From positions 62,001 through 126,000 of the forward strand of contig CAWHBO010000003.1 of the NCBI GenBank assembly GCA_963827735.1: a stretch of 64,000 nucleotides of DNA. The letters run 5' to 3'. Position numbers and translations under genes: made by a program. The notes under the pieces were generated by a model that made no database searches, was not told the origin of the DNA, and saw only the letters and a list, made by a program, of their open reading frames with translations. This document shows, in pieces, positions 16,394 through 24,101 of this stretch (position 1 is its first letter; every line of letters begins with the position of its first letter). This stretch comes from CAWHBO01 sp963827735 (GTDB taxonomy: Bacteria; Patescibacteriota; Patescibacteriia; Patescibacteriales; UBA12075).

Positions 16394-16432
16394 ATTTTAA
16401 CGCAATTAGCACTCTGTTGTCAAGAGTGCTAA
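16394..16432 (-). promoter_or_regulatory. CIRCE operator overlapping the hrcA-grpE promoter
   Basis: Perfect CIRCE inverted repeat: TTAGCACTC (16406-16414), nine-base spacer, GAGTGCTAA (16424-16432). On the minus strand the spacer contains TTGACA (16418-16423), and TAAAAT (16394-16399) lies 18 bases downstream, so operator and promoter overlap and bound HrcA should block RNA polymerase. No second CIRCE was found before dnaK, hsp20 or dnaJ. Confidence 0.97.
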
Positions 16433-16587
16433 TAGGGGCTGTTTTTATATTAATGTTAGGTAAAATAAATTATGTTTTTCTTAATATTTTTTTAATTCTA
16501 TCTTAAAATTTTCAATTTTTATATTTAGCAATTTTAACATTTGCAAATCGTTTATTTGTATATTCGTAAAAATTCGTATTTCGTAAA
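16433..16587. other. Intergenic A/T-rich region between mrdA and hrcA
   Basis: Region between the mrdA stop (16588) and the hrcA operator. It contains TTTGTATATTCGTAAAAATTCGTATTTCG (read in parts) near 16550-16585, related to the repeat at 30112-30253. No terminator with a clear stem and no gene seen. Confidence 0.4.
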
Positions 16588-18594
16588 TTATTTAATTTTC
16601 TTATACTCCCCAAAATACCAAGTCAAAAAATCCCTGGCGATCGGGACGGCGGCGGTTGAACCCTCCCCTCCTTCTTCAATGAGGATCGTGATCGTAATCT
16701 GCGGGTTGTCAAACGGCGCGAAGCCGGTAAACCATGCTTGATTGTTTTTCGTGCTGGACCATTGGGCGGTTCCGGTCTTGCCGGCCACGGCCACCGGCAC
16801 GGATTGCAGGCTCCTGGCAGAGCCTTCGGTTATGGTATCGCGCATGCCTGCTCTCACGATGCTTATGTTTGAAGCCTTGATAAAATTTTCTTTGATCGGA
16901 ACAATCTCTGTTTCCCTTGCTTGCCGGTCATCATCCATCAGTTCTGCCTTAACAAGATGCGGACGATACAGCTTGCCGCCATTGGCAAAGACGCCTGTGT
17001 ACATCGCCACCTGCAATGGCGTCACCAGAAGATCTCCTTGTCCGATGGCGAAATGATACGTATCGCCGATATACCAGCGCTCATTTTTTGCGTCCAGCTT
17101 CCATTGCTGGGAAGGGACGAAGCCGCTGCGCTCGCCCGGCAGATCAACGCCTGTTTGGGAGCCAAGGCCGAAAACTTCAGCATACTCCGCGATCTTATCC
17201 GTCCCGAGTCCGGTAAAATTATCACAGCCGCCTCCAATGCAATAAAAAAAAGTGTTGACCGAATTGGCGATCGCGCTCTTAACGTTTACCCGGCCATGCC
17301 CGCCGGCTTTCCAGTCCGGAAAAAACCATTGTCCGATATGAATGCCGCCGACGCTTAAAAACGAGGTGTTCTCGTTGATGACGCCTTCCTGCAAAGCGGC
17401 GGCGGCGACAATCGGCTTGAAAGTTGATCCGGGCGGATATTCCCCGCTGACCGCACGATTAAACAAAGGCATATCCTCGTTGGCCACAAGCGCCTGATAC
17501 TGATCTTGGCTTATCCCTTGCGCGAACAGATTGTTTTCGTATGACGGCAGGCTTACCATTGCCAAAATCTCGCCATTGCCCGGGTCAGTTACAATTGCCA
17601 CTCCTTTCGTCAGATTTAAATCCGCAAGTTTTGCCGCAACAATCTCTTCCAGCTTGACTTGCGACGAAAGATCGATAGAGAGGACCAAATTATGCCCATC
17701 ATCCGGATCAGTCTGCCCGATTATTTTCTTTTCTTTTCCCAAAGCATCAACTTCGATCTGCTTTTTTCCGCTCAAACCTTTAAGGTCATTTTCCCAAAAA
17801 TATTCAATACCCATCTTGCCGATGTAATCGATCGGCAAGTATTCATCCCCGGAACTTTTCAACTCCTTTTCGTTTATCTTTCCGGTGTAACCGAGGATAT
17901 GCGATAAAGAGTGGAAACTTTCTTTTGTGCTTGACGCCGCGGCATATGACAAATATTCCCGATTGATCCGATTGCTCAAAATGACACCCGGCCAATTGAC
18001 GGAATTAAGATACAGGATCATGGCGGAATCATACGGGATGTTATCCAGTACAAACAGAGGCTGATAAGCCTCCAACGAATACTTGTTTACGGAATTTATT
18101 TCTTCCATCAAATCATCCTTCTTAAGTTCAGGAATAATCGCGCAGATCTTGTCCAAAATTCCGGACAAGAGGCTGGTCTCAGGCAAATCAACCGGAACGA
18201 AATATAACATGAAATTGGCTTTGTTTCTGACCAACGGAAGCATGTTCCTGTCGTAAATCACTCCTCTTTTCGGCTCCAATCGCTCCACTCTCACCCGATT
18301 GTTTTCCGCCTGAGAATAATAGTAATCCCCTTTAACGATCTGGAGCCAGGCGGTCCTGGCGATCAATAAAGAAATAAACAAAATGATGAACACAAAAAAA
18401 ACGGAAATTCTTTTTTTATCAAAACTGTTTTTGGCTTTTTCCTTCTGGCCGGCTTCTGATATATAAACATCTTCCGACCATTCCGCTCTATATATGGTAT
18501 CGATCTTGCCGTCTTTAAAACGTCCATTCTTGATAAGAAACGGATCAGAATCCTTCATCTTTCTGGCTGGCTTTAAAAAATGATAATTAAACAT
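16588..18594 (-). CDS. mrdA: Penicillin-binding protein 2 (rod-specific transpeptidase)
   Basis: Product of 668 residues. A cytoplasmic tail of about 65 residues with several possible starts precedes one membrane helix (about 66-86, FFVFIILFISLLIARTAWL). The pedestal domain begins RVERLEPKRGVIYDRN. The transpeptidase domain has the active-site Ser in STFK (about residue 387), SVN (about 437) and KTGTAQW (about 604). Cross-links peptidoglycan during elongation together with MreB/C/D, whose genes lie directly upstream in the same operon. The 60-residue N-terminal cytoplasmic extension is longer than usual. Confidence 0.95.
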   Translation of the reverse strand: MFNYHFLKPARKMKDSDPFLIKNGRFKDGKIDTIYRAEWSEDVYISEAGQKEKAKNSFDKKRISVFFVFIILFISLLIARTAWLQIVKGDYYYSQAENNRVRVERLEPKRGVIYDRNMLPLVRNKANFMLYFVPVDLPETSLLSGILDKICAIIPELKKDDLMEEINSVNKYSLEAYQPLFVLDNIPYDSAMILYLNSVNWPGVILSNRINREYLSYAAASSTKESFHSLSHILGYTGKINEKELKSSGDEYLPIDYIGKMGIEYFWENDLKGLSGKKQIEVDALGKEKKIIGQTDPDDGHNLVLSIDLSSQVKLEEIVAAKLADLNLTKGVAIVTDPGNGEILAMVSLPSYENNLFAQGISQDQYQALVANEDMPLFNRAVSGEYPPGSTFKPIVAAAALQEGVINENTSFLSVGGIHIGQWFFPDWKAGGHGRVNVKSAIANSVNTFFYCIGGGCDNFTGLGTDKIAEYAEVFGLGSQTGVDLPGERSGFVPSQQWKLDAKNERWYIGDTYHFAIGQGDLLVTPLQVAMYTGVFANGGKLYRPHLVKAELMDDDRQARETEIVPIKENFIKASNISIVRAGMRDTITEGSARSLQSVPVAVAGKTGTAQWSSTKNNQAWFTGFAPFDNPQITITILIEEGGEGSTAAVPIARDFLTWYFGEYKKIK

Positions 18595-18609
18595 AAAAAA
18601 ATTTTGGAG

Positions 18610-19140
18610 CTATTTACGGATAAGAAAGGCCGGTTTCAAGCGCCGGCTGACAAAATTTATGGCGTAAAAAACCAGGGTGATAAAAACCAAATTTACTGCA
18701 ACATATGTAAATTCATTCAGCCAGAAAACTCTGTTAAAATTTAAATCGGCTCCAGAGAAGCCCCAGAAATAAAGCATTTCGGATGAGAAAAATGTAATCA
18801 GCTTAAAAATAAGCATGGAAAAAACAGCCAACGCTAAAAATGAATATAAAGACCGGTTGGTAAAAAAATTGTTCAGCAAAAAATTTGTTCCGGCCAACAA
18901 GACGATGAAAGCCGCAAGATATACGCCCAAGGGCAAAAAAGACATGATATCGCTGATGATTCCGAAAAAAAAAGCCCACCAGAAAGCGGTTCGATATCCA
19001 AACAGTGCCAGAACGAATATCAAGGCGGAAACGAACAAATTTATCTGGCTTAAAAAACCGGGCAAAGAGCTTATCAGCCCAAACTGGATGATCGCAAAAA
19101 TAAAAATTAAAATCGCGCTTATACCGATTTTTATATACAT
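18610..19140 (-). CDS. mreD: Rod shape-determining protein MreD
   Basis: Product of 176 residues with five to six membrane helices and almost no loops, the size and hydrophobic profile of MreD. SSLPGFLSQINLFVSALIFVLALFGYRTAFWWAFFFGIISDIMSFLPLG is typical: the GxxxDxxSxxPLG element is the family's best conserved part. Membrane part of the elongasome. Position between mreC and mrdA supports the call, since the sequence itself is weakly conserved. Confidence 0.9.
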   Translation of the reverse strand: MYIKIGISAILIFIFAIIQFGLISSLPGFLSQINLFVSALIFVLALFGYRTAFWWAFFFGIISDIMSFLPLGVYLAAFIVLLAGTNFLLNNFFTNRSLYSFLALAVFSMLIFKLITFFSSEMLYFWGFSGADLNFNRVFWLNEFTYVAVNLVFITLVFYAINFVSRRLKPAFLIRK

Positions 19141-19168
19141 ATGTTTGAGATTACTTGTTCTTTAAAGC

Positions 19169-19981
19169 CTAAAGGATCAGCACGGAAACAATGATTAGCC
19201 GATCTTGATCAATCATTGGCTCAATTTCCGCCCATTGCCACAGCTCATTGCTTTCCTTGTTCACGGTCTTAACCTTTCCGATCACCAGTCCGCGAGGAAT
19301 GAATTCTTCCAGTCCTGACGTAACAATCGTATCGCCGGGATTTATCTGCTTGTTCTGTGGTATGAAATTCATCTTCGTGGTAAGTCCCAGCTCGCCTTCA
19401 ATTACGCCGCTGGTGTTCTTGTCGTTGAGCGCCGAAACAGCGATCTTGCACTGGCTGTTGTTTACAAGATAAACCAAAGATGAATTGTTTTTGACAGCCG
19501 CGATCTTCCCAATCATTATTCCTTTATCGTCAATCACCGCCAATCCGTTTTTCAGCCCGTCGTTTCCGCCTTTATCAATCGTGATCGCTTCCGTATACCC
19601 TGATAAATCTCCGATCTCTCCGCGAGCAATCACGTTCGCCATCAGATACGCATGCTTATTGCGCGATAAGAACCCAAGGCTTTCCCTGAGGAGTGAATTT
19701 TCTTCTTCCAGGATCTTATAGCCGGCGTTCTCCTCAACCAATTTCGCAACCTCTTTCTTCAGGCTCTCATTTTCCATCTTTAACTCCTCTTTGCTTTCCC
19801 CGCCTCCGAATCTGAAATTGAGGCCTACGCCAAAATTCTGGGATACCCCGAGAAGCGGATACATGATTCTGGCCGCTGCGTTCTCAACAAGCTTAAAAGC
19901 TCCGATTGAATATAAAAAAACAAGCAGCCCGATAACTGCCGCATATGACAAAACCTTTTTTGTTTGTAATTTTATAAACAT
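19169..19981 (-). CDS. mreC: Rod shape-determining protein MreC
   Basis: Product of 270 residues: one N-terminal membrane helix (about 12-32), a coiled coil (about 62-100, KEELKMENESLKKEVAKLVEENAGYKILEEENSLLRESLGF), then the double beta-barrel domain with ARGEIGDLSGYTEAITIDKGGNDGLKNGLAVI, LVYLVNNSQCKIAVSALND and PGDTIVTSGLEEFIPRGLVIGKV. Extracytoplasmic scaffold that links MreB/MreD to PBP2. Starts 22 bases after the mreB stop. Confidence 0.95.
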   Translation of the reverse strand: MFIKLQTKKVLSYAAVIGLLVFLYSIGAFKLVENAAARIMYPLLGVSQNFGVGLNFRFGGGESKEELKMENESLKKEVAKLVEENAGYKILEEENSLLRESLGFLSRNKHAYLMANVIARGEIGDLSGYTEAITIDKGGNDGLKNGLAVIDDKGIMIGKIAAVKNNSSLVYLVNNSQCKIAVSALNDKNTSGVIEGELGLTTKMNFIPQNKQINPGDTIVTSGLEEFIPRGLVIGKVKTVNKESNELWQWAEIEPMIDQDRLIIVSVLIL

Positions 19982-20003
19982 ATGAAAAAATGATAAAAAT
20001 CAA

Positions 20004-21047
20004 TTAAAATTCTTCCGCTCGCGGCGTCAAAATCTTCTGCAAAAGTTCCCTGTCGGACAGCAAAGCCCCTGCTCCTCTGACAACGCATGTCAGAGGATCG
20101 TCAGCCACGCGGACCGGAATCTTTGTGGCTTGAGCGATTTCTTTGTCTAATCCGCGAAGAAGAGCGCCGCCCCCGGCCAAAACAATGCCGTGCTCATAAA
20201 TATCGGAAACCAATTCCGGAGGGGTAACTTCCAAGGTGCTTTTGATGTTTTCTATAATCTGCGCCAAGGTTCTGGATATCGCTTCTCTTACCTGAGAGTC
20301 GCTGATCATGATGGCTTTGGGCAAGCCGTTTATCAAATCCCTTCCCCTGACCTCCATTTCCATGGGCTCTTTCATGGGCCCTGCTGAGCCGATCTTTATC
20401 TTCACGCCTTCCGCAACCTGGTCGCCGATCAAGATGTTGAATTCTTCACGGATATATTGGATGATGTTGTTATCAATCGTATTGCCGGCAATCCGCAAAG
20501 TTTTCCATGCTACCACCCCGCCAAGCGAAATCACGGCAATTTCGGTCGTGCCTCCGCCGATATCAACAATCATTGTCGCCGTCGGATCGGCGACGGGAAG
20601 CCTGGCTCCGATAGCCGCCGCCATGGACTCCTCTATCAAAAAAACTTCCCGGGCGCCGGCAGACTTGGCCGCGTCTTCCACGGCCTTCTTTTCCACCTCC
20701 GTGATATCCAAAGGAATGCCGATAACAACCCGCGGCCGTGGCATCAGAATGAAATTTTCCTGATGCGCCTTATCAATGAAATATTTTAACATTTTTTCCG
20801 TTACCTCAAAATCTGAAATCACGCCGTCAACCAACGGCTTGATGACCTGGATATGCGCCGGGGTCTTGCCGACCATCTTTTTCGCTTCGTCTCCCACAGC
20901 CAAAATCTCATCCGTACGGGTGTTAACCGCCACGACCGAAGGCTCATTGATGACAATGCCCTTATCCTCGGTATAAACCAAGGTATTTTTGGTCCCCAGG
21001 TCAATACCTAAGTCTTTGCTGAATTTTCCTAAAAACTTATTAAACAT
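20004..21047 (-). CDS. mreB: Rod shape-determining protein MreB (bacterial actin)
   Basis: Product of 347 residues, normal length. Phosphate 1 loop DLGIDLGTKNTLVYT, GIPLDITEVEKKAVEDAAKSAGAREVFLIEE, phosphate 2 DIGGGTTEIAVISLGG and the adenosine motif GIVLAGGGALLRGLD are all present. Polymerises under the membrane and directs lateral wall synthesis, which implies a rod or elongated cell. First gene of mreB-mreC-mreD-mrdA; the gap to upstream proS contains a large inverted repeat. Confidence 0.97.
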   Translation of the reverse strand: MFNKFLGKFSKDLGIDLGTKNTLVYTEDKGIVINEPSVVAVNTRTDEILAVGDEAKKMVGKTPAHIQVIKPLVDGVISDFEVTEKMLKYFIDKAHQENFILMPRPRVVIGIPLDITEVEKKAVEDAAKSAGAREVFLIEESMAAAIGARLPVADPTATMIVDIGGGTTEIAVISLGGVVAWKTLRIAGNTIDNNIIQYIREEFNILIGDQVAEGVKIKIGSAGPMKEPMEMEVRGRDLINGLPKAIMISDSQVREAISRTLAQIIENIKSTLEVTPPELVSDIYEHGIVLAGGGALLRGLDKEIAQATKIPVRVADDPLTCVVRGAGALLSDRELLQKILTPRAEEF

Positions 21048-21055
21048 AATAAAAA

Positions 21056-21127
21056 TTTCTAATTTCTAATTTCTAATTTTCAATTTCCAAAAAAATTTAG
21101 AAATTAGAAATTAGAAATTAGAAATTC
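21056..21127. repeat. Inverted tandem TTTCTAA / TTAGAAA repeat between proS and mreB
   Basis: Three to four copies of AATTTCTAATTTC are faced by four copies of TTAGAAATTAGAAA, so the region can fold into a long A/T hairpin. The unit resembles the TTCTTAATTC strings at 46510-46545 and within leuS. Confidence 0.8.
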
Positions 21128-21139
21128 ACGAGGAAAGCT

Positions 21140-22813
21140 TTAACTAAAATAATTAAGCAGGCTATCAGTCTTAACCAACTCGCACTTCTCCCCGTCCCTC
21201 CTCTTCACCTCCACGGAATTCTCTTTCAGCGTTTTTCCGCTGATGATTACGCGGTACGGTATCCCGATCAGATCAGCGTCTGAGAATTTCTCGCCCGCGC
21301 TGTTTTCCCTGTCGTCGTACAACACTTCTACTCCGGCAGCAACCAATGCCTGATAAACCTTTTCCGCTTCTTCGTTCTGATTAAGCGATAAAAGATGAAC
21401 GCGGAAAGGCGCGATTGCATCGGGCCAGATCATGCCTTTATCGTCATGGTGTTTTTCTATGATCGTGGCGATCGTGCGGTCAACTCCAATGCCGTAGCAC
21501 CCCATATAATAAAATTTTTCTTTGCCGTCACAGTCCGTAAACTTGGCATTCATCTTCTGGCTGTAATAATATCCGAGCTGAAAAATGTTCCCAACCTCAA
21601 TGCCTTTGCTTTCTTTAAGCGCCTTGCCTTCCGGACTCAAAAATCCATTCTGCGCCATCGCGATATCAGCTTCAATTTCCGCCTGGTAATCCCTGTCTAT
21701 GTTGATATTCAGCAAATCGATATTCTTTTTATTTGAACCGCCGTAAGCATTCTTGACCCCGCGTAAAGAATCGTCTGCGATTATCCTAACATTCTTGTTT
21801 ATCCCGACCGGTGAGATGAAACCGGGTACGCTGTCAATGTTCCTGATTTCTTCTTCGGTTGCCGGCCGCAAATCATTCACCTTTGCCACATTCTTCAATT
21901 TCGTTTCGTTCACATCCAAATCTCCCCTGATAACAGCTAAAATAAGATTTCCTTTATCATCAACGAACATAACGTCTTTGATCTGTTGCCATAATGGCAG
22001 TTTATGGAAATTAACGCCGTCATCCATTGTCTTGCCTCTTTCTGCCGCAACTTCTTCTATCTTATTTTCTTGTTCGACGCTGTTTTTATCTTCTTTTAAA
22101 AATTTGGCGACATCTTCATGGGCCGCGTATTTTCCGTCATTGGTTGTCAAAAACCGGCTTTCCCCCGCATCGCTCTCCACAACGAATTCATGCGAATAGT
22201 CGCCGCCGATATAACCGTTATCTGAATCAACCACCGCCACATCAAGCCCTAAACGCGTAAAAATCTTTTCATATGCCTCCCGCATTTTTTTATATTCAAT
22301 CTTAAAATCTTCCTCGCCCGCATGAAAAGAATAAGCGTCTTTCATCAAGAATTCACGGACCCGCAAAAGCCCGCCCCGGGCGCGCATTTCATCGCGAAAT
22401 TTCTGAGAAAACTGATAAATGTTAAACGGTAGGTCCTTATAACTTAAATTAAAGCCGCGCACCAGATCAACCATCATCTCTTCGGCGGTACCTCCCAAAG
22501 CGAAATCGCTTCCATTCCTGTCCTTGATTGTCATAAGTTCAAACCCGACAGAATCCGTACGGGATGTTTCTTTCCATAGCTCCAATGGGTGAAGCACCGG
22601 GGTGATGATCTTTATCGCGCCAGCCTGATTCATTTCTTCTTCAATGATCCCAACAACCTTATCTCTCACCCGCATTCCCAGCGGCAAAAAAAAGTATCTT
22701 CCGGCAACCGATTCCCTTATAAACCCGGCCTGATACAAAAATTTATGGCTGATCGTCTTGATATCGCCGGAAACCGTTTTGACAGTTTTGGAGAATAATT
22801 GTGATTGTTTCAT
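21140..22813 (-). CDS. proS: Prolyl-tRNA synthetase
   Basis: Product of 557 residues, bacterial-type ProRS. Class II motif 1 near GMRVRDKVVGIIEEEMNQAGA, motif 2 RDEMRARGGLLRVREFLMKDAYSFH, motif 3 GCYGIGVDRTIATIIEKHHDDKGMIWPDAIAPF. Between motifs 2 and 3 lies a YbaK-type editing insertion (about 240-395), which in the family removes alanine misacylated to tRNA-Pro. The anticodon-binding domain ends the protein. A tRNA-Pro gene is in this window at 57667-57737. Upstream lies a terminator for secF, so proS has its own transcript. Confidence 0.97.
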   Translation of the reverse strand: MKQSQLFSKTVKTVSGDIKTISHKFLYQAGFIRESVAGRYFFLPLGMRVRDKVVGIIEEEMNQAGAIKIITPVLHPLELWKETSRTDSVGFELMTIKDRNGSDFALGGTAEEMMVDLVRGFNLSYKDLPFNIYQFSQKFRDEMRARGGLLRVREFLMKDAYSFHAGEEDFKIEYKKMREAYEKIFTRLGLDVAVVDSDNGYIGGDYSHEFVVESDAGESRFLTTNDGKYAAHEDVAKFLKEDKNSVEQENKIEEVAAERGKTMDDGVNFHKLPLWQQIKDVMFVDDKGNLILAVIRGDLDVNETKLKNVAKVNDLRPATEEEIRNIDSVPGFISPVGINKNVRIIADDSLRGVKNAYGGSNKKNIDLLNINIDRDYQAEIEADIAMAQNGFLSPEGKALKESKGIEVGNIFQLGYYYSQKMNAKFTDCDGKEKFYYMGCYGIGVDRTIATIIEKHHDDKGMIWPDAIAPFRVHLLSLNQNEEAEKVYQALVAAGVEVLYDDRENSAGEKFSDADLIGIPYRVIISGKTLKENSVEVKRRDGEKCELVKTDSLLNYFS

Positions 22814-22941
22814 ATTAAAAATAAGAAAAATAAGAATAAAAAGACATATTTAAAAACCTTAATTTTATTCTTATTTTTCTTCTCGTTCTTTTTATTTTTA
22901 CTTTCATATCTTACCCTAAACAAACCCCTTTTGTCAAAAAA

Positions 22942-22965
22942 ACAGGCAGGATTGCTCCTGCCTGT
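22942..22965 (-). terminator. Rho-independent terminator of the secDF unit
   Basis: Perfect 10-base stem ACAGGCAGGA / TCCTGCCTGT with TTGC loop; on the minus strand it is followed by seven T. It lies 40 bases after the secF stop. Confidence 0.93.
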
Positions 22966-23006
22966 GTCTTATATAAAATATTCAACAATTATCAATCTGC
23001 GGAGGC

Positions 23007-23957
23007 CTATTTCTGCTTGAATTTTTCCCAATACACGAGTAGCGGCGGCGCAACGAAAATGGATGAATAGGTTCCGACAAATATGCCGATAGCCAACGCC
23101 AAGACGAAAGTTCTGATTGACTCACCTCCAAAAATGATGATCGCAACCAATGTCAGCAACACGGTCAAAGATGTGTTGACTGAACGGACCAGCGTCTGAT
23201 TCAGACTGTGATTCACGGTGCCTTCAAAATCCTGGTCGCTCTTCGGGAGGTTTTCCCTGATCCTGTCAAAGACCACAATCGTATCATGCACGGAATAACC
23301 CATGACAGTAAGCGCGGCGGCCACGAATGATGAATTGATCTCAATGTTAAAAAATTCTCCCAAAACGGCGAACACTCCGAGCGTGATGATGACATCATGG
23401 AACATGGCGATCACCGCGCTGGTACCGTACTTCCACGATGCCACCGGCTTGGAAACTTTTCTGAAAGCGTAGCTGATATAAATGAGAATTCCCAGCAGCA
23501 CGAAGAAAATGGCGTTAACAGATTTCTGCTTCAGTTCCTGTCCGATTGACGGCCCCACGGAATCAAAACTTATTTCTTCAATGCTGGAACCAGCCGCATT
23601 GAACTGCGTGCTGGAGGCGTTCGCGGATGAAGGGGTTGAAGTTGAAACCAAATCATTAAGCGCAATCAGCGCCGCTTGATGTTTTTCTTCTGAACTTTCC
23701 TGAAAACGAACAATCAGGCCGTTGCTGTCAACTGGCTGAGTCGTGAGACTGCCAAGATCTAAGGCAGAAAGCTTGTTTTGAATCAGATCTATCTCTGGTC
23801 TTGCGGTCTTAAAATTCACTTGCAGCATGCTGCCTCCTGTGAAATCAATCCCGAACTTAAAGCCCCAAACAATGATAGCGAGAAAAAAAATCACAAACAA
23901 CAACCCGGAAATCGCCAACCAAAGTTTTCTTTTTTGTATGATTTTGAAATTTGTCAT
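23007..23957 (-). CDS. secF: Protein translocase subunit SecF
   Basis: Product of 316 residues with six membrane helices. GIDFTGGSMLQV after helix 1 is the SecF signature; DSVGPSIGQELKQKSVNAIFFVLLGILIYISYAFR and MFHDVIITLGVFAVLGEFFNIEINSSFVAAALTVMGYSVHDTIVVFDRIREN follow as in all SecF. With SecD it uses the proton gradient to help release translocated proteins. The periplasmic loop has a Ser/Thr/Ala-rich stretch (STSTPSSANASSTQF). It follows secD after a 144-base gap with repeats. Confidence 0.96.
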   Translation of the reverse strand: MTNFKIIQKRKLWLAISGLLFVIFFLAIIVWGFKFGIDFTGGSMLQVNFKTARPEIDLIQNKLSALDLGSLTTQPVDSNGLIVRFQESSEEKHQAALIALNDLVSTSTPSSANASSTQFNAAGSSIEEISFDSVGPSIGQELKQKSVNAIFFVLLGILIYISYAFRKVSKPVASWKYGTSAVIAMFHDVIITLGVFAVLGEFFNIEINSSFVAAALTVMGYSVHDTIVVFDRIRENLPKSDQDFEGTVNHSLNQTLVRSVNTSLTVLLTLVAIIIFGGESIRTFVLALAIGIFVGTYSSIFVAPPLLVYWEKFKQK

Positions 23958-24033
23958 ATTTGAATTAAACTTGAGAATAAAATATTTTAATTTCTTTTTT
24001 TTGTAAACCGTCGCATCTGTATATTTTGTCCTT

Positions 24034-24078
24034 ACCGCAGATTTTACGCGGATGGCTACGCGGATTTTACGCTGATGA
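24034..24078. repeat. Dispersed ACGCGGATTTTACGCTGAT repeat
   Basis: CCGCAGATTTTACGCGGAT followed by GGCTACGCGGATTTTACGC between secD and secF. Nearly the same string is at 38566-38612; shorter relatives (ATCAGCGTTATCAGCG) are at 34958-34990 and inside grpE at 15525-15565. Confidence 0.75.
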
Positions 24079-24101
24079 TTTATTTTTTCTCAAATCTTAA
24101 T

